This document shows positions 1 to 5,032 of a DNA stretch of 5,032 nucleotides, one piece after another. A program made the position numbers and the translations under genes. The notes under the pieces were generated by a model that saw nothing but the letters and a program-made list of their open reading frames with translations, did no database searches and was not told where the DNA came from. The number at the start of each line of letters is the position of its first letter. Within the stretch, counting starts at the first letter, position 1. The stretch is from the NCBI GenBank assembly GCA_964352225.1, contig CAYGRM010000451.1:1-5032 (forward strand). Reading direction: 5' to 3'. Source of the stretch: CAJQQY01 sp964352225. Lineage in GTDB: Bacteria > Bacteroidota > Bacteroidia > Chitinophagales > Saprospiraceae.

Positions 1-636
1 TTTAGATGAAATAAAAATAAATACTAGATTTTATTTTTTTTTGACCTCCTAATTTTGGAATGTTGATTTTAGGGTTTTGGTAAGAAATGATTAGGTTAAT
101 ATTTTGAGTTTACAACTAATGAATATTGAAAATTTGTATAAAAATTAGTAGCTCCTAATATTTCACCATTTCTTAAGGTTCCCCCCTTTTTTATTTTTAA
201 CAACATCTAAAATATCGAAATAATGATTTTAATATTATTAGAAAAAATAATGCCATAGGCTTTTTATGGAACGTTTGTCAGGTCTATTTTATGATTAAAG
301 TAATTGTCGGCAAGATTTAATATTGATTAAAACTTTTCTCTAATACTTTAATCAACAATTTTTTCCTGAAAAAAATCCAAAAGAGAGCTGTTTTTCTCAA
401 AAAAATGAAAACATTTTGATAAGTCAAAAAAGCATTTTTGGAAAACACAGATAGTAATGTATTAATTTCTAAAATATTGATTATTAATGTACTTAGAAAC
501 GAATAAATTTAAAAAAAGTTGAATTTGATCCTTTAAATCAATCAATTCTGTCATTAAATCTACGGTTCTAGGTGATTTTATAATTTCTAAGAAAAACTTT
601 GTTCTATAAATCAAATAATTATTTCCTTATTATTAA
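1..636. other. AT-rich stretch with no supported gene
   Basis: Stop codons interrupt all frames often, and I find no coding frame, tRNA or rRNA here. The stretch is visibly poorer in G and C than the genes to its right. It contains homopolymer runs (nine T at 34-42, then C6 followed directly by T6 at 181-192), a perfect 9-bp inverted repeat at 323-355, and a weak 5-bp stem at 253-269. It probably combines the 3' flank of an upstream gene outside the window with the upstream region of the STAS gene. An undescribed small RNA cannot be excluded from sequence alone. Confidence 0.6.
323..355. repeat. Perfect 9-bp inverted repeat in the AT-rich upstream region
   Basis: The arms TTGATTAAA (323-331) and TTTAATCAA (347-355) are exact reverse complements around a 15-nt spacer. 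No T-run follows on either strand, so it is not an intrinsic terminator. It could be a regulator-binding site or a chance palindrome in A/T-rich DNA. It lies about 280 bp before the probable STAS promoter, which is far for a local operator. Confidence 0.4.
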
Positions 637-644
637 TACATTTG
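637..644 (+). promoter_or_regulatory. Candidate Bacteroidota -7 promoter element for the STAS gene
   Basis: TACATTTG matches the TAnnTTTG consensus of the primary sigma factor in this phylum. It lies 38 bp before the preferred ATG, which would give a short leader of about 30 nt. No clear TTG/TTTG -33 element sits 17-23 bp upstream; the nearest TTTG (598-601) is too far away. The call therefore rests on the -7 match and its position. Confidence 0.4.
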
Positions 645-682
645 TGAGATTTAATTTTTAAAAAAATAATTTGAATAAGCTT

Positions 683-1069
683 ATGAAGTATTCGGTAGAT
701 AAACAGGAAAAATATGCGGTTTTTTCATTGAAAGATGAAAACCTCAATTCCTTAATTGCACCAGAATTAAAGTCCGAATTTTTGATGATGAGGAATAGTG
801 GAGTGAGTAATTTGATCCTTGACTTAGGAGCTGTCAATTTTGTAGATTCATCTGGACTTAGTGCCATATTGACAGGAAATAGACTTTGGTCAGCTGATGG
901 TACTTTCATTCTTACAGGTGTAACGAGTGAGAATATTAAGAAATTAATTACCATTTCGAAGTTAGATAGCATCTTGAATATTATTCCTACCGTTGAAGAA
1001 TCTGTTGATTTTGTTTTTATGGAAGATATAGAGCGAGAATTGAATGGAGAGGCTGATTCTGACGTATAG
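683..1069 (+). CDS. STAS-domain protein, anti-sigma-factor-antagonist type
   Basis: This 128-residue protein is a single STAS domain of the SpoIIAA/RsbV kind. In that family the domain binds an anti-sigma factor or switch kinase and is inactivated by phosphorylation of a serine in a conserved loop. The sequence shows the diagnostic hydrophobic strand and loop: LILDLGAVNFVDSSGL, with D55-S56-S57-G58-L59 as the phospho-acceptor motif. It is followed by the helix AILTGNR and the strand TFILTGV. The C-terminus (about 113-128) is an acidic tail. I chose the ATG at 683; a TTG at 671 is in frame but would add only four residues and is less likely. No partner kinase, anti-sigma factor or PP2C phosphatase gene is in the window, so its partner is unknown. 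A hairpin terminator follows 8 bp after the stop, and rnz starts 67 bp downstream. The STAS assignment is firm; the exact pathway is inference. Confidence 0.92.
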   Translation: MKYSVDKQEKYAVFSLKDENLNSLIAPELKSEFLMMRNSGVSNLILDLGAVNFVDSSGLSAILTGNRLWSADGTFILTGVTSENIKKLITISKLDSILNIIPTVEESVDFVFMEDIERELNGEADSDV

Positions 1070-1077
1070 AAACCTCG

Positions 1078-1114
1078 AATAGTTGATTGGTTACTGTTAC
1101 CAATCAACTATTTT
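1078..1114 (+). terminator. Intrinsic terminator after the STAS gene
   Basis: A perfect 14-bp stem (1078-1091 with 1099-1112) encloses a 7-nt loop, and the run TTTT (1111-1114) overlaps the stem's 3' end. It starts 8 bp after the STAS stop and ends 22 bp before the rnz start. The T-run is short, so termination may be partial and rnz could be served by read-through. The other strand lacks a U-tract, so the structure favours + strand transcription. Confidence 0.7.
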
Positions 1115-1136
1115 ATGCTGAATAACAATCACAAAA

Positions 1137-2075
1137 ATGAAGTTTGAGTTGACTATTCTTGGTTGCAATTCAGCAATCCCCGCTAATAATCGTTTCCCTA
1201 CTGCACAAGTTTTAAATGTTCGAGGACACCTTTACCTGATCGATTGTGGTGAAGGTACTCAAGTTCGATTGCGTGATAATCGAATCAAGCGATCTAAAAT
1301 CAATCAGGTTTTTATTAGTCATTTGCATGGTGATCATATTTTTGGATTGATTGGAGTATTGTCTTCGTATGGTTTGAATGGTCGAAAAGATCCATTACAC
1401 ATTTACTGCCCACCTCACTTAGATGAAATCATTAATATTCAATTAAAGTATACTGGTCATCCTCTTCCTTATTCTATTGAATTTCATATTACTGATCCTG
1501 AAAAAAATGATTTGATTTTTGAAGACGAAGCGGTGGAAGTTTATACAATTCCTCTGACTCATCGGATTCCGACGCAAGGGTTTTTGTTTAGAGAAAAACA
1601 ACAACCTGATTCGATGATTCCTGAAAAAATCAAAAAGTACGATATCCCTTTTCAAGAAATCCAAAGTATCAAAGATGGAAATGATTGGACTAACTCAAAG
1701 GGAGAGATTATTACCCACGCTGAGTTAACTACTCCAGCTCCAGCTCCCAGGTCATATGCTTTTTGTTCCGATACTGCTTATGACGAATCGATTGTTCCAA
1801 TTATTGAAGGGGTTGATTTGTTGTATCATGAATCTACGTTTTTACATGCTGAATTAGAATTTGCTGAAAGAACAAAACATTCTACTTCAATCCAAGCTGC
1901 GACCATCGCTAAAAAAGCAAAGGTTGGAAAATTAATTTTAGGACATTATTCTTCTCGGTATGTTGAGTTGGATGAATTGCAAGATGAGGCTAAAACGGTT
2001 TTTCCGAATACAGAATTAGGCTTGGAGGGGAAAAGGTTTGAGGTGATGATGTCGAAGAAGAAAGTAACTCAATAA
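1137..2075 (+). CDS. rnz: Ribonuclease Z (tRNA 3'-processing endonuclease)
   Basis: RNase Z is a cytoplasmic metallo-beta-lactamase-fold endonuclease that cuts precursor tRNAs just after the discriminator base so that the CCA end can be formed or exposed. The 312 residues match the short bacterial form (about 300-310). The zinc-ligand set is complete: HLHGDH at 62-67 (H62, H64, D66, H67), H142 in THRIPTQGF, D212 in CSDTAY and H270 in LGHYSSRY. D66 is the expected catalytic base, and H248 in the AERTKHST segment is the conserved histidine near the scissile phosphate. Residues about 148-205 form the family's inserted tRNA-binding arm; the glycine-proline-rich tip known in Bacillus is not obvious here. 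The ATG follows an A-rich CACAAAA leader with no Shine-Dalgarno site, as usual in Bacteroidota. The protein begins MKFELTILG, the typical first beta strand. No promoter is evident in the 67-bp gap after the STAS gene. Confidence 0.97.
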   Translation: MKFELTILGCNSAIPANNRFPTAQVLNVRGHLYLIDCGEGTQVRLRDNRIKRSKINQVFISHLHGDHIFGLIGVLSSYGLNGRKDPLHIYCPPHLDEIINIQLKYTGHPLPYSIEFHITDPEKNDLIFEDEAVEVYTIPLTHRIPTQGFLFREKQQPDSMIPEKIKKYDIPFQEIQSIKDGNDWTNSKGEIITHAELTTPAPAPRSYAFCSDTAYDESIVPIIEGVDLLYHESTFLHAELEFAERTKHSTSIQAATIAKKAKVGKLILGHYSSRYVELDELQDEAKTVFPNTELGLEGKRFEVMMSKKKVTQ

Positions 2076-2150
2076 TATTTTAACTAATCCAACGTTTTCT
2101 CAACGTATTATCATTTATTCCCATCTTTCAACAGCATTCACGAAACTTGA

Positions 2151-2174
2151 TTTTATTTTATCGGTAAAATAAAA
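2151..2174. repeat. A/T-only hairpin with TCGG tetraloop
   Basis: TTTTATTTTA (2151-2160) and TAAAATAAAA (2165-2174) are exact complements around the tetraloop TCGG. The stem contains only A-T pairs, so it is weak despite its 10-bp length. It lies 75 bp past the rnz stop and abuts a second hairpin. It may help form the rnz 3' end. It also supplies most of the T-rich tract that follows the neighbouring hairpin when read on the - strand. Confidence 0.45.
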
Positions 2175-2202
2175 AAGCAGTTCAAACTTAAGTCTGAACT
2201 GC
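2166..2202 (-). terminator. Intrinsic terminator facing the - strand
   Basis: The arms GCAGTTCA (2177-2184) and TGAACTGC (2195-2202) pair perfectly. After one mismatch the stem continues through the ACTTAAGT palindrome. Read on the - strand, the hairpin is followed immediately by six T, one A and four more T, the canonical intrinsic-terminator arrangement. On the + strand no T-run follows, so it is not a good terminator for rnz. No - strand gene is seen immediately upstream of it; the nearest is rfbC, beyond the oppositely oriented lipoprotein gene. Confidence 0.6.
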
Positions 2203-2208
2203 GATTGT

Positions 2209-2258
2209 CTCGTTGAATATTTTTATTTGAACCCTATTTACTAACCTATTTCAACGAG
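2209..2258. repeat. 9-bp perfect inverted repeat before the NlpC/P60 gene
   Basis: CTCGTTGAA (2209-2217) and TTCAACGAG (2250-2258) are exact reverse complements. Allowing one bulged T at 2249, the stem gains two pairs and leaves a loop of about 27 nt. It ends 40 bp before the lipoprotein start. A T-rich tract (2262-2272) begins four bases after it, so it could be a weak + strand terminator for rnz. Alternatively it could be a leader structure or binding site for the downstream gene. The sequence does not decide between these. Confidence 0.4.
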
Positions 2259-2298
2259 TGAGTTTTATCTTTTAAAGCGAAGTCAAAATCTGTATATT

Positions 2299-2829
2299 AT
2301 GAATCAAAACGCTTCTAAATTAATAATGTTGTTGTTGCCATTCCTTTTTTTTATGGCATCCTGCTCCTCTTCAAGTCGAACTTATAATGAATCATCACGA
2401 TCAAATCCAACTCATAAAAGTGCGGAAAGAGGCTCCCGGAATGAACTTCGAAAAGACATCGCAGAACACTCTAGAACATATAAAGGTATAAAATATCAAT
2501 ATGCAGGTAAGACTCCAACAACAGGTTTTGATTGCTCAGGGTTCACAAGTTATGTTTTGAAAAAATTCAATATTGAAATTTCTTCAGTATCTAAAAACCA
2601 AGCTAGAATGGGAAAAGAAATCCCTGTAAAAAGAGCTAAGCCAGGTGATTTAATATTTTTTGGAAAGGGTAGAAAAGTGACTCATGTAGCACTCGTAACT
2701 AAAAATACAAGAGATGGAGTCTTTGTTATTCATAGCACTTCTTCGAAAGGAATCATGGAACAAAATGTGAGTAAGTCGAGTTATTGGAAGCCTAAGATTT
2801 TGTTTGCGAGAGATGTGATTACTAGGTGA
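2299..2829 (+). CDS. NlpC/P60-family lipoprotein, probable peptidoglycan endopeptidase
   Basis: This 176-residue envelope protein has an N-terminal lipoprotein signal. A hydrophobic run (about 8-20) leads to the lipobox MASC, with Cys22 as the lipidated residue. A Ser/Arg-rich linker follows (about 23-50). The C-terminal part (about 55-172) is an NlpC/P60 cysteine-peptidase domain. Its triad is visible: C79 in GFDCSGF, H129 in THVALV and H145 in VIHSTSSKG. The conserved KPGDLIFF segment lies between them at about 114-121. Relatives (Spr/MepS-like proteins) cut the bond between D-glutamate and diaminopimelate in peptide stems during wall growth or turnover. There is no SH3 or LysM targeting domain, so this is a minimal single-domain form. 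The start gives a signal peptide of normal length. No clear promoter is seen; an inverted repeat lies just upstream. The gene converges on rfbC, with a repeat filling the gap. The exact substrate is inferred from the family. Confidence 0.93.
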   Translation: MNQNASKLIMLLLPFLFFMASCSSSSRTYNESSRSNPTHKSAERGSRNELRKDIAEHSRTYKGIKYQYAGKTPTTGFDCSGFTSYVLKKFNIEISSVSKNQARMGKEIPVKRAKPGDLIFFGKGRKVTHVALVTKNTRDGVFVIHSTSSKGIMEQNVSKSSYWKPKILFARDVITR

Positions 2830-2830
2830 A

Positions 2831-2880
2831 CAGTTTTTTAGTAGGCAGTTTTCAGTCAGCAGTTTGCCTACTGCCTACTG
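2831..2880. repeat. Heptamer-phased intergenic repeat spanning the convergent gene junction
   Basis: From 2846 to 2880 the sequence reads as five consecutive 7-bp units: CAGTTTT, CAGTCAG, CAGTTTG, CCTACTG, CCTACTG. CAGTTTT also occurs at 2831-2837, and TAGTAGG (2839-2845) is nearly the reverse complement of the last units. The array is thus also a palindrome: AGTAGGCA at 2840-2847 pairs with TGCCTACT at 2865-2872. It begins one base after the lipoprotein stop and runs over the rfbC stop codon (2875-2877). No T-run lies downstream of the stem on either strand, so it is not a standard terminator. From memory, similar CAGTAGG/CTGCCTA arrays recur between genes in Bacteroidota genomes. Confidence 0.7.
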
Positions 2881-3423
2881 AAACGCTCGATGATTTCCCA
2901 AAGTCGGTAAAATCGCATCCTTCTCCGAAAGCAACACTTTTTCCAAATCAATTTTCCAATCAATTTTTAGTTTTGGATCATTGTACAAAAGTCCACCTTC
3001 ACTTTCTTTTGAGTAAAAATTATCGCATTTGTAAAAGAACTCTGCAGTTTCGCTCAATACTAAAAATCCATGAGCAAAGCCTCGAGGAATAAATAATTGC
3101 TTTTTATTTTCCGCACTTAAAACGATACTAAACCATTCACCATAAGTTTTGGAATCTGGTCGAATATCGACCACCACATCCAAAACTTCTCCTTCAATCA
3201 CTCTAACTAATTTAGCTTGAGCAAAGGGTGGGACTTGATAATGCAAACCTCTCAAAACGCCAAAAGTGGATCTAGATTGATTGTCCTGAACAAAGGAAGA
3301 ATGAATACCTGCATCTTTAAAAGATTTATAATTATAACTCTCAAAAAAGTATCCTCGATCGTCTCCAAATACTTTTGGTTCAAATATTTTTAATCCCTCA
3401 ATAGGTGTATCTACTATTGGCAT
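2875..3423 (-). CDS. rfbC: dTDP-4-dehydrorhamnose 3,5-epimerase
   Basis: RfbC (RmlC) converts dTDP-4-dehydro-6-deoxy-D-glucose to dTDP-4-dehydro-L-rhamnose, the third step of dTDP-L-rhamnose synthesis, which supplies sugar for surface polysaccharides. The 182 residues match the family length and form one cupin domain. Hallmarks include DDRGYFFESY (21-30), FVQDNQS (44-50), GVLRGLHYQ (56-63) with base H61, K71, FIPRGFAHGF (111-120) and YKCDNFY (131-137) with the probable catalytic acid Y131. D169 in LSEKDA is the likely dyad partner of H61. The ATG follows an A-rich tract (TTAAAAAAATG on the - strand). It lies 88 bp downstream of der on the same strand, probably co-transcribed unless the intervening hairpin interferes. 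No rfbA, rfbB or rfbD is in the window, so it stands apart from the usual cluster. Its last codon and stop (CAG TAG) lie inside the heptamer repeat. Confidence 0.97.
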   Translation of the reverse strand: MPIVDTPIEGLKIFEPKVFGDDRGYFFESYNYKSFKDAGIHSSFVQDNQSRSTFGVLRGLHYQVPPFAQAKLVRVIEGEVLDVVVDIRPDSKTYGEWFSIVLSAENKKQLFIPRGFAHGFLVLSETAEFFYKCDNFYSKESEGGLLYNDPKLKIDWKIDLEKVLLSEKDAILPTLGNHRAFQ

Positions 3424-3444
3424 TTTTTTAACATTTTATGATGA

Positions 3445-3499
3445 ACGTTTTGTTTTGAACGTTTACGATTAAGTCCGTAAAACGTTCAAAATAAAACGT
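3445..3499. repeat. Long imperfect palindrome between der and rfbC, with internal 14-bp repeats
   Basis: The left arm (3445-3467) and right arm (3476-3499) give 22 Watson-Crick pairs: seven, a mismatch at 3452/3492, twelve, a bulged A at 3479, and three more, around an 8-nt loop. Each arm is itself a direct repeat: TGAACGT occurs at 3442 and 3456, and AAAACGT at 3479 and 3493, both 14 bp apart. The element occupies over half of the 88-bp gap. No U-run follows it immediately on either strand, so it is not a canonical terminator. In the der-rfbC transcript it would fold just before the rfbC leader and could attenuate, stabilise or process the mRNA. It may also be a copy of a dispersed intergenic repeat. 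Confidence 0.75.
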
Positions 3500-3511
3500 C
3501 TAACCTTCAAA

Positions 3512-4813
3512 TTATTTTTCTCTAAAAAAGACACTAATCGGAACGCCCGTAAAATCGAAATTCTTTCTCAACTGATTTTCCAAAAAGTTTTTATAACTCG
3601 GCTTGATATATTTTGGATTATTGCAAAAGAAAGCAAAAGCTGGATAATACGTTGGTAGCTGAGTAATGTATTTAATTTTGATAAAAGCACCTCGATGAGA
3701 TGGAGGTGGATTTCTGGCAATTGCTTCTTGCATAACTTCATTGAGTTTAGAAGTAGTAATTCTTCGATTCCGATTTTCATAAACTTGAAGTGCCGCATCC
3801 AATGCTTGAGAGATTCTTTGTTTTTCCAAAACAGAGATAAATACAATTGGCACATCATTAAAAGGTGCCATTTTATTCTTCAATTCTAGTTCAATATCTC
3901 TTGCTGTATTGGTTTCTTTAGTGATCAAATCCCACTTGTTAACCAAGATGACAATTCCTTTGTTTCGTTTCATGGCGAGGGTGAAAATGGCCATATCTTG
4001 AGCTTCCATTCCAGATACCGCATCGATCAAAAGTAAAGTTACATCTGCTTCTTCCATTGCACGTAAGGCACGCATGACGGAATAGAATTCTAGGTTCTCA
4101 TGCACTTTCGTTTTACGTCGAATTCCTGCAGTATCGATGAGTAAAAACTCTTTTCCAAACTTATTATACTTTGAGTGAATAGAGTCTCGGGTCGTTCCAG
4201 CAATATCTGTTACGATATTTCGATCTTCTCCTAACAATGCATTTACAAAAGAAGATTTACCCACATTCGGTTGACCGATGATGGCAAATTTTGGAACTTC
4301 AGATTCGATTGGTTCTCCTTCATCTAATTGTTCTGCGATGGCATCCAACAACTCACCAGTTCCACTTCCAGAAAGCGAAGACAAGAAGTAAGTATTTTCA
4401 AAACCAAGACTCCAAAATTCATTGGCTTCCAACAAACGACCTTGATTGTCCACTTTGTTGACCACTAAGAAAACTGGTTTTTTTGTTCGTCGTAAGAGGT
4501 TGGCAACATCTTCATCTAAATCTGTAATTCCAGTTGCAACATCAACCATAAAAACTAGTGCCGTTGCTTCCTCAATGGCAATTTTAACTTGCGAACGAAT
4601 AGCAGCTTCAAACACATCATCTGATCCTTGAACAAATCCACCGGTATCAATGACGGTAAAACTCTTTCCGTTCCAATCACTTATTCCATATTTACGATCA
4701 CGTGTGACACCACTCGTATCGTCAATAATGGCGTTACGACCACCAATCAAGCGATTATATAAAGTTGATTTTCCTACGTTTGGTCGGCCGACAATGGCTA
4801 TAATATTTCCCAT
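3512..4813 (-). CDS. der: Ribosome biogenesis GTPase Der (EngA)
   Basis: Der is an essential double-GTPase that binds the 50S subunit and supports its late assembly. The 433 residues show the unique tandem arrangement. The first G domain (about 1-165) has GRPNVGKS (9-16), SGVTRD (34-39), DTGG (56-59), NKVD (119-122) and SSLSG (145-149). The second (about 174-345) has GQPNVGKS (180-187), AGTTRD (205-210), DTAG (227-230) and NKWD (292-295), with ISVLEKQR (326-333) at the G5 position. A short acidic linker (QLDEGEPIESE) joins them. The C-terminal KH-like domain (about 352-433) ends in GVPISVFFREK, the family's usual terminus. All nucleotide-binding motifs are intact and there is no truncation. 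The ATG follows an A-rich tract with no Shine-Dalgarno site. A -7-like element lies 60 bp upstream. The downstream neighbour is rfbC on the same strand. In many Bacteroidota era lies next to der; here the 219 bp upstream show no trace of it. Confidence 0.98.
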   Translation of the reverse strand: MGNIIAIVGRPNVGKSTLYNRLIGGRNAIIDDTSGVTRDRKYGISDWNGKSFTVIDTGGFVQGSDDVFEAAIRSQVKIAIEEATALVFMVDVATGITDLDEDVANLLRRTKKPVFLVVNKVDNQGRLLEANEFWSLGFENTYFLSSLSGSGTGELLDAIAEQLDEGEPIESEVPKFAIIGQPNVGKSSFVNALLGEDRNIVTDIAGTTRDSIHSKYNKFGKEFLLIDTAGIRRKTKVHENLEFYSVMRALRAMEEADVTLLLIDAVSGMEAQDMAIFTLAMKRNKGIVILVNKWDLITKETNTARDIELELKNKMAPFNDVPIVFISVLEKQRISQALDAALQVYENRNRRITTSKLNEVMQEAIARNPPPSHRGAFIKIKYITQLPTYYPAFAFFCNNPKYIKPSYKNFLENQLRKNFDFTGVPISVFFREK

Positions 4814-4872
4814 AATTTTTTTTAAAGCTTTTAATCACTTAATTGTGATTTGTCAGCTAGATAATTTTTTTG

Positions 4873-4880
4873 CAAAAGTA
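4873..4880 (-). promoter_or_regulatory. Candidate -7 promoter element for der
   Basis: On the - strand this reads TACTTTTG, an exact match to the Bacteroidota TAnnTTTG element, followed by CA as is often seen. It lies 59 bp before the der ATG and implies a leader of about 50 nt. That leader would contain a small 6-bp inverted repeat (AATCAC/GTGATT, 4833-4850). No clear TTG -33 element is present at 17-23 bp spacing. Confidence 0.5.
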
Positions 4881-5032
4881 AGAAAATAATGGGTTTGAGG
4901 TGGGGAAAATTTAAATATCATTTTTTGAGCCTTTTGAGGCGAATCTTGATAAGATATGAGTTCACATGATTTGATTTTTTAAACCATATAAGATACTGTG
5001 TTTCCATCCAAGTAAATTTGAAAGAAATTTAT
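4881..5032. other. Right-edge stretch with no supported gene
   Basis: Only very short frames exist here. On the - strand, two frames run in from the window edge and stop at 4979 (17 residues) and 4962 (22 residues). Either could be the end of a gene lying outside, but neither shows a recognisable motif. Two small palindromes (GCCT/AGGC at 4930-4941; ATCTT/AAGAT at 4943-4955) are too short to interpret. Confidence 0.4.

Noticed and set aside
9..42. A/T-only stem (9-16 with 29-36) leading into a T9 run, like a terminator for a gene left of the window
   Set aside because: All pairs are A-T in a region where such matches are expected by chance, and no gene end is visible. Possible but not supportable.
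253..269. Small hairpin CCATA/TATGG, followed on the - strand by a T-run a few bases later
   Set aside because: The stem is only five pairs, mostly A-T, with a gap before the T-run and no - strand gene upstream to terminate.
671..682. TTG start giving a four-residue longer STAS protein
   Set aside because: The ATG at 683 is a stronger start codon, gives a normal STAS N-terminus and leaves a reasonable leader. The extra MNKL adds no domain content.
658..1107. A 149-residue open frame on the - strand opposite the STAS gene
   Set aside because: It is fully antisense to a recognisable STAS domain, has low-complexity Ser/Lys/Phe-rich sequence and shows no family motif. It is a shadow of the real gene.
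2090..2106. CAACGT repeated 11 bp apart after the rnz stop
   Set aside because: Two six-base matches in a short gap are not enough to claim a binding site or repeat.
2826..3092. An 88-residue + strand frame overlapping the rfbC 3' end
   Set aside because: It is antisense to conserved rfbC coding sequence, begins inside the last codons of the lipoprotein gene and reads through the heptamer repeat. No domain is visible.
3568..3858. A 96-residue - strand frame inside der
   Set aside because: It is an alternate frame of the intact der gene, which has complete motifs over the same stretch.
4962..5032. Partial - strand coding end at the right edge (frames stopping at 4979 and 4962)
   Set aside because: Only 17 and 22 residues remain in the window, and neither matches a family I recognise, including the end of Era, a frequent der neighbour.

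Overview
The window looks like a piece of an AT-rich Bacteroidota chromosome, most likely from Cytophagales or Flavobacteriia. The proteins read like that phylum's versions of housekeeping genes. Start codons follow A-rich tracts instead of Shine-Dalgarno sites, and two upstream sites match the phylum's TAnnTTTG -7 promoter element. This assignment comes from recalled family traits, not from a search.

Layout. Positions 1 to about 680 are very AT-rich and hold no credible gene, only a possible promoter near the right end and one clean inverted repeat. Next, on the + strand, come a single-domain STAS protein (anti-sigma-factor-antagonist type, 683-1069), an intrinsic terminator, ribonuclease Z (rnz, 1137-2075), a 223-bp gap with three successive inverted repeats, and an NlpC/P60 lipoprotein endopeptidase (2299-2829). 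On the - strand, convergent with these, are der (ribosome-assembly GTPase, 3512-4813) and downstream of it rfbC (dTDP-4-dehydrorhamnose 3,5-epimerase, 2875-3423). A promoter-like element precedes der. The last ~150 bp hold no supported gene.

The genes are a mixed set: regulation (STAS), tRNA 3'-end maturation (rnz), cell-wall turnover (NlpC/P60), dTDP-rhamnose synthesis (rfbC) and ribosome assembly (der). Der and rfbC could share a transcript. The STAS gene and rnz are separated by a terminator-like hairpin. I see no defence island, mobile element, CRISPR array or RNA gene.

The least ordinary content lies between the genes. A heptamer-phased repeat fills the whole gap between the convergent nlpC-type gene and rfbC and supplies the rfbC stop codon. 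A long imperfect palindrome built from 14-bp units fills most of the der-rfbC gap. A good intrinsic terminator faces the - strand upstream of the NlpC/P60 gene, where no - strand gene is visible. I found no convincing new multi-gene system; these intergenic elements are the leads worth checking.
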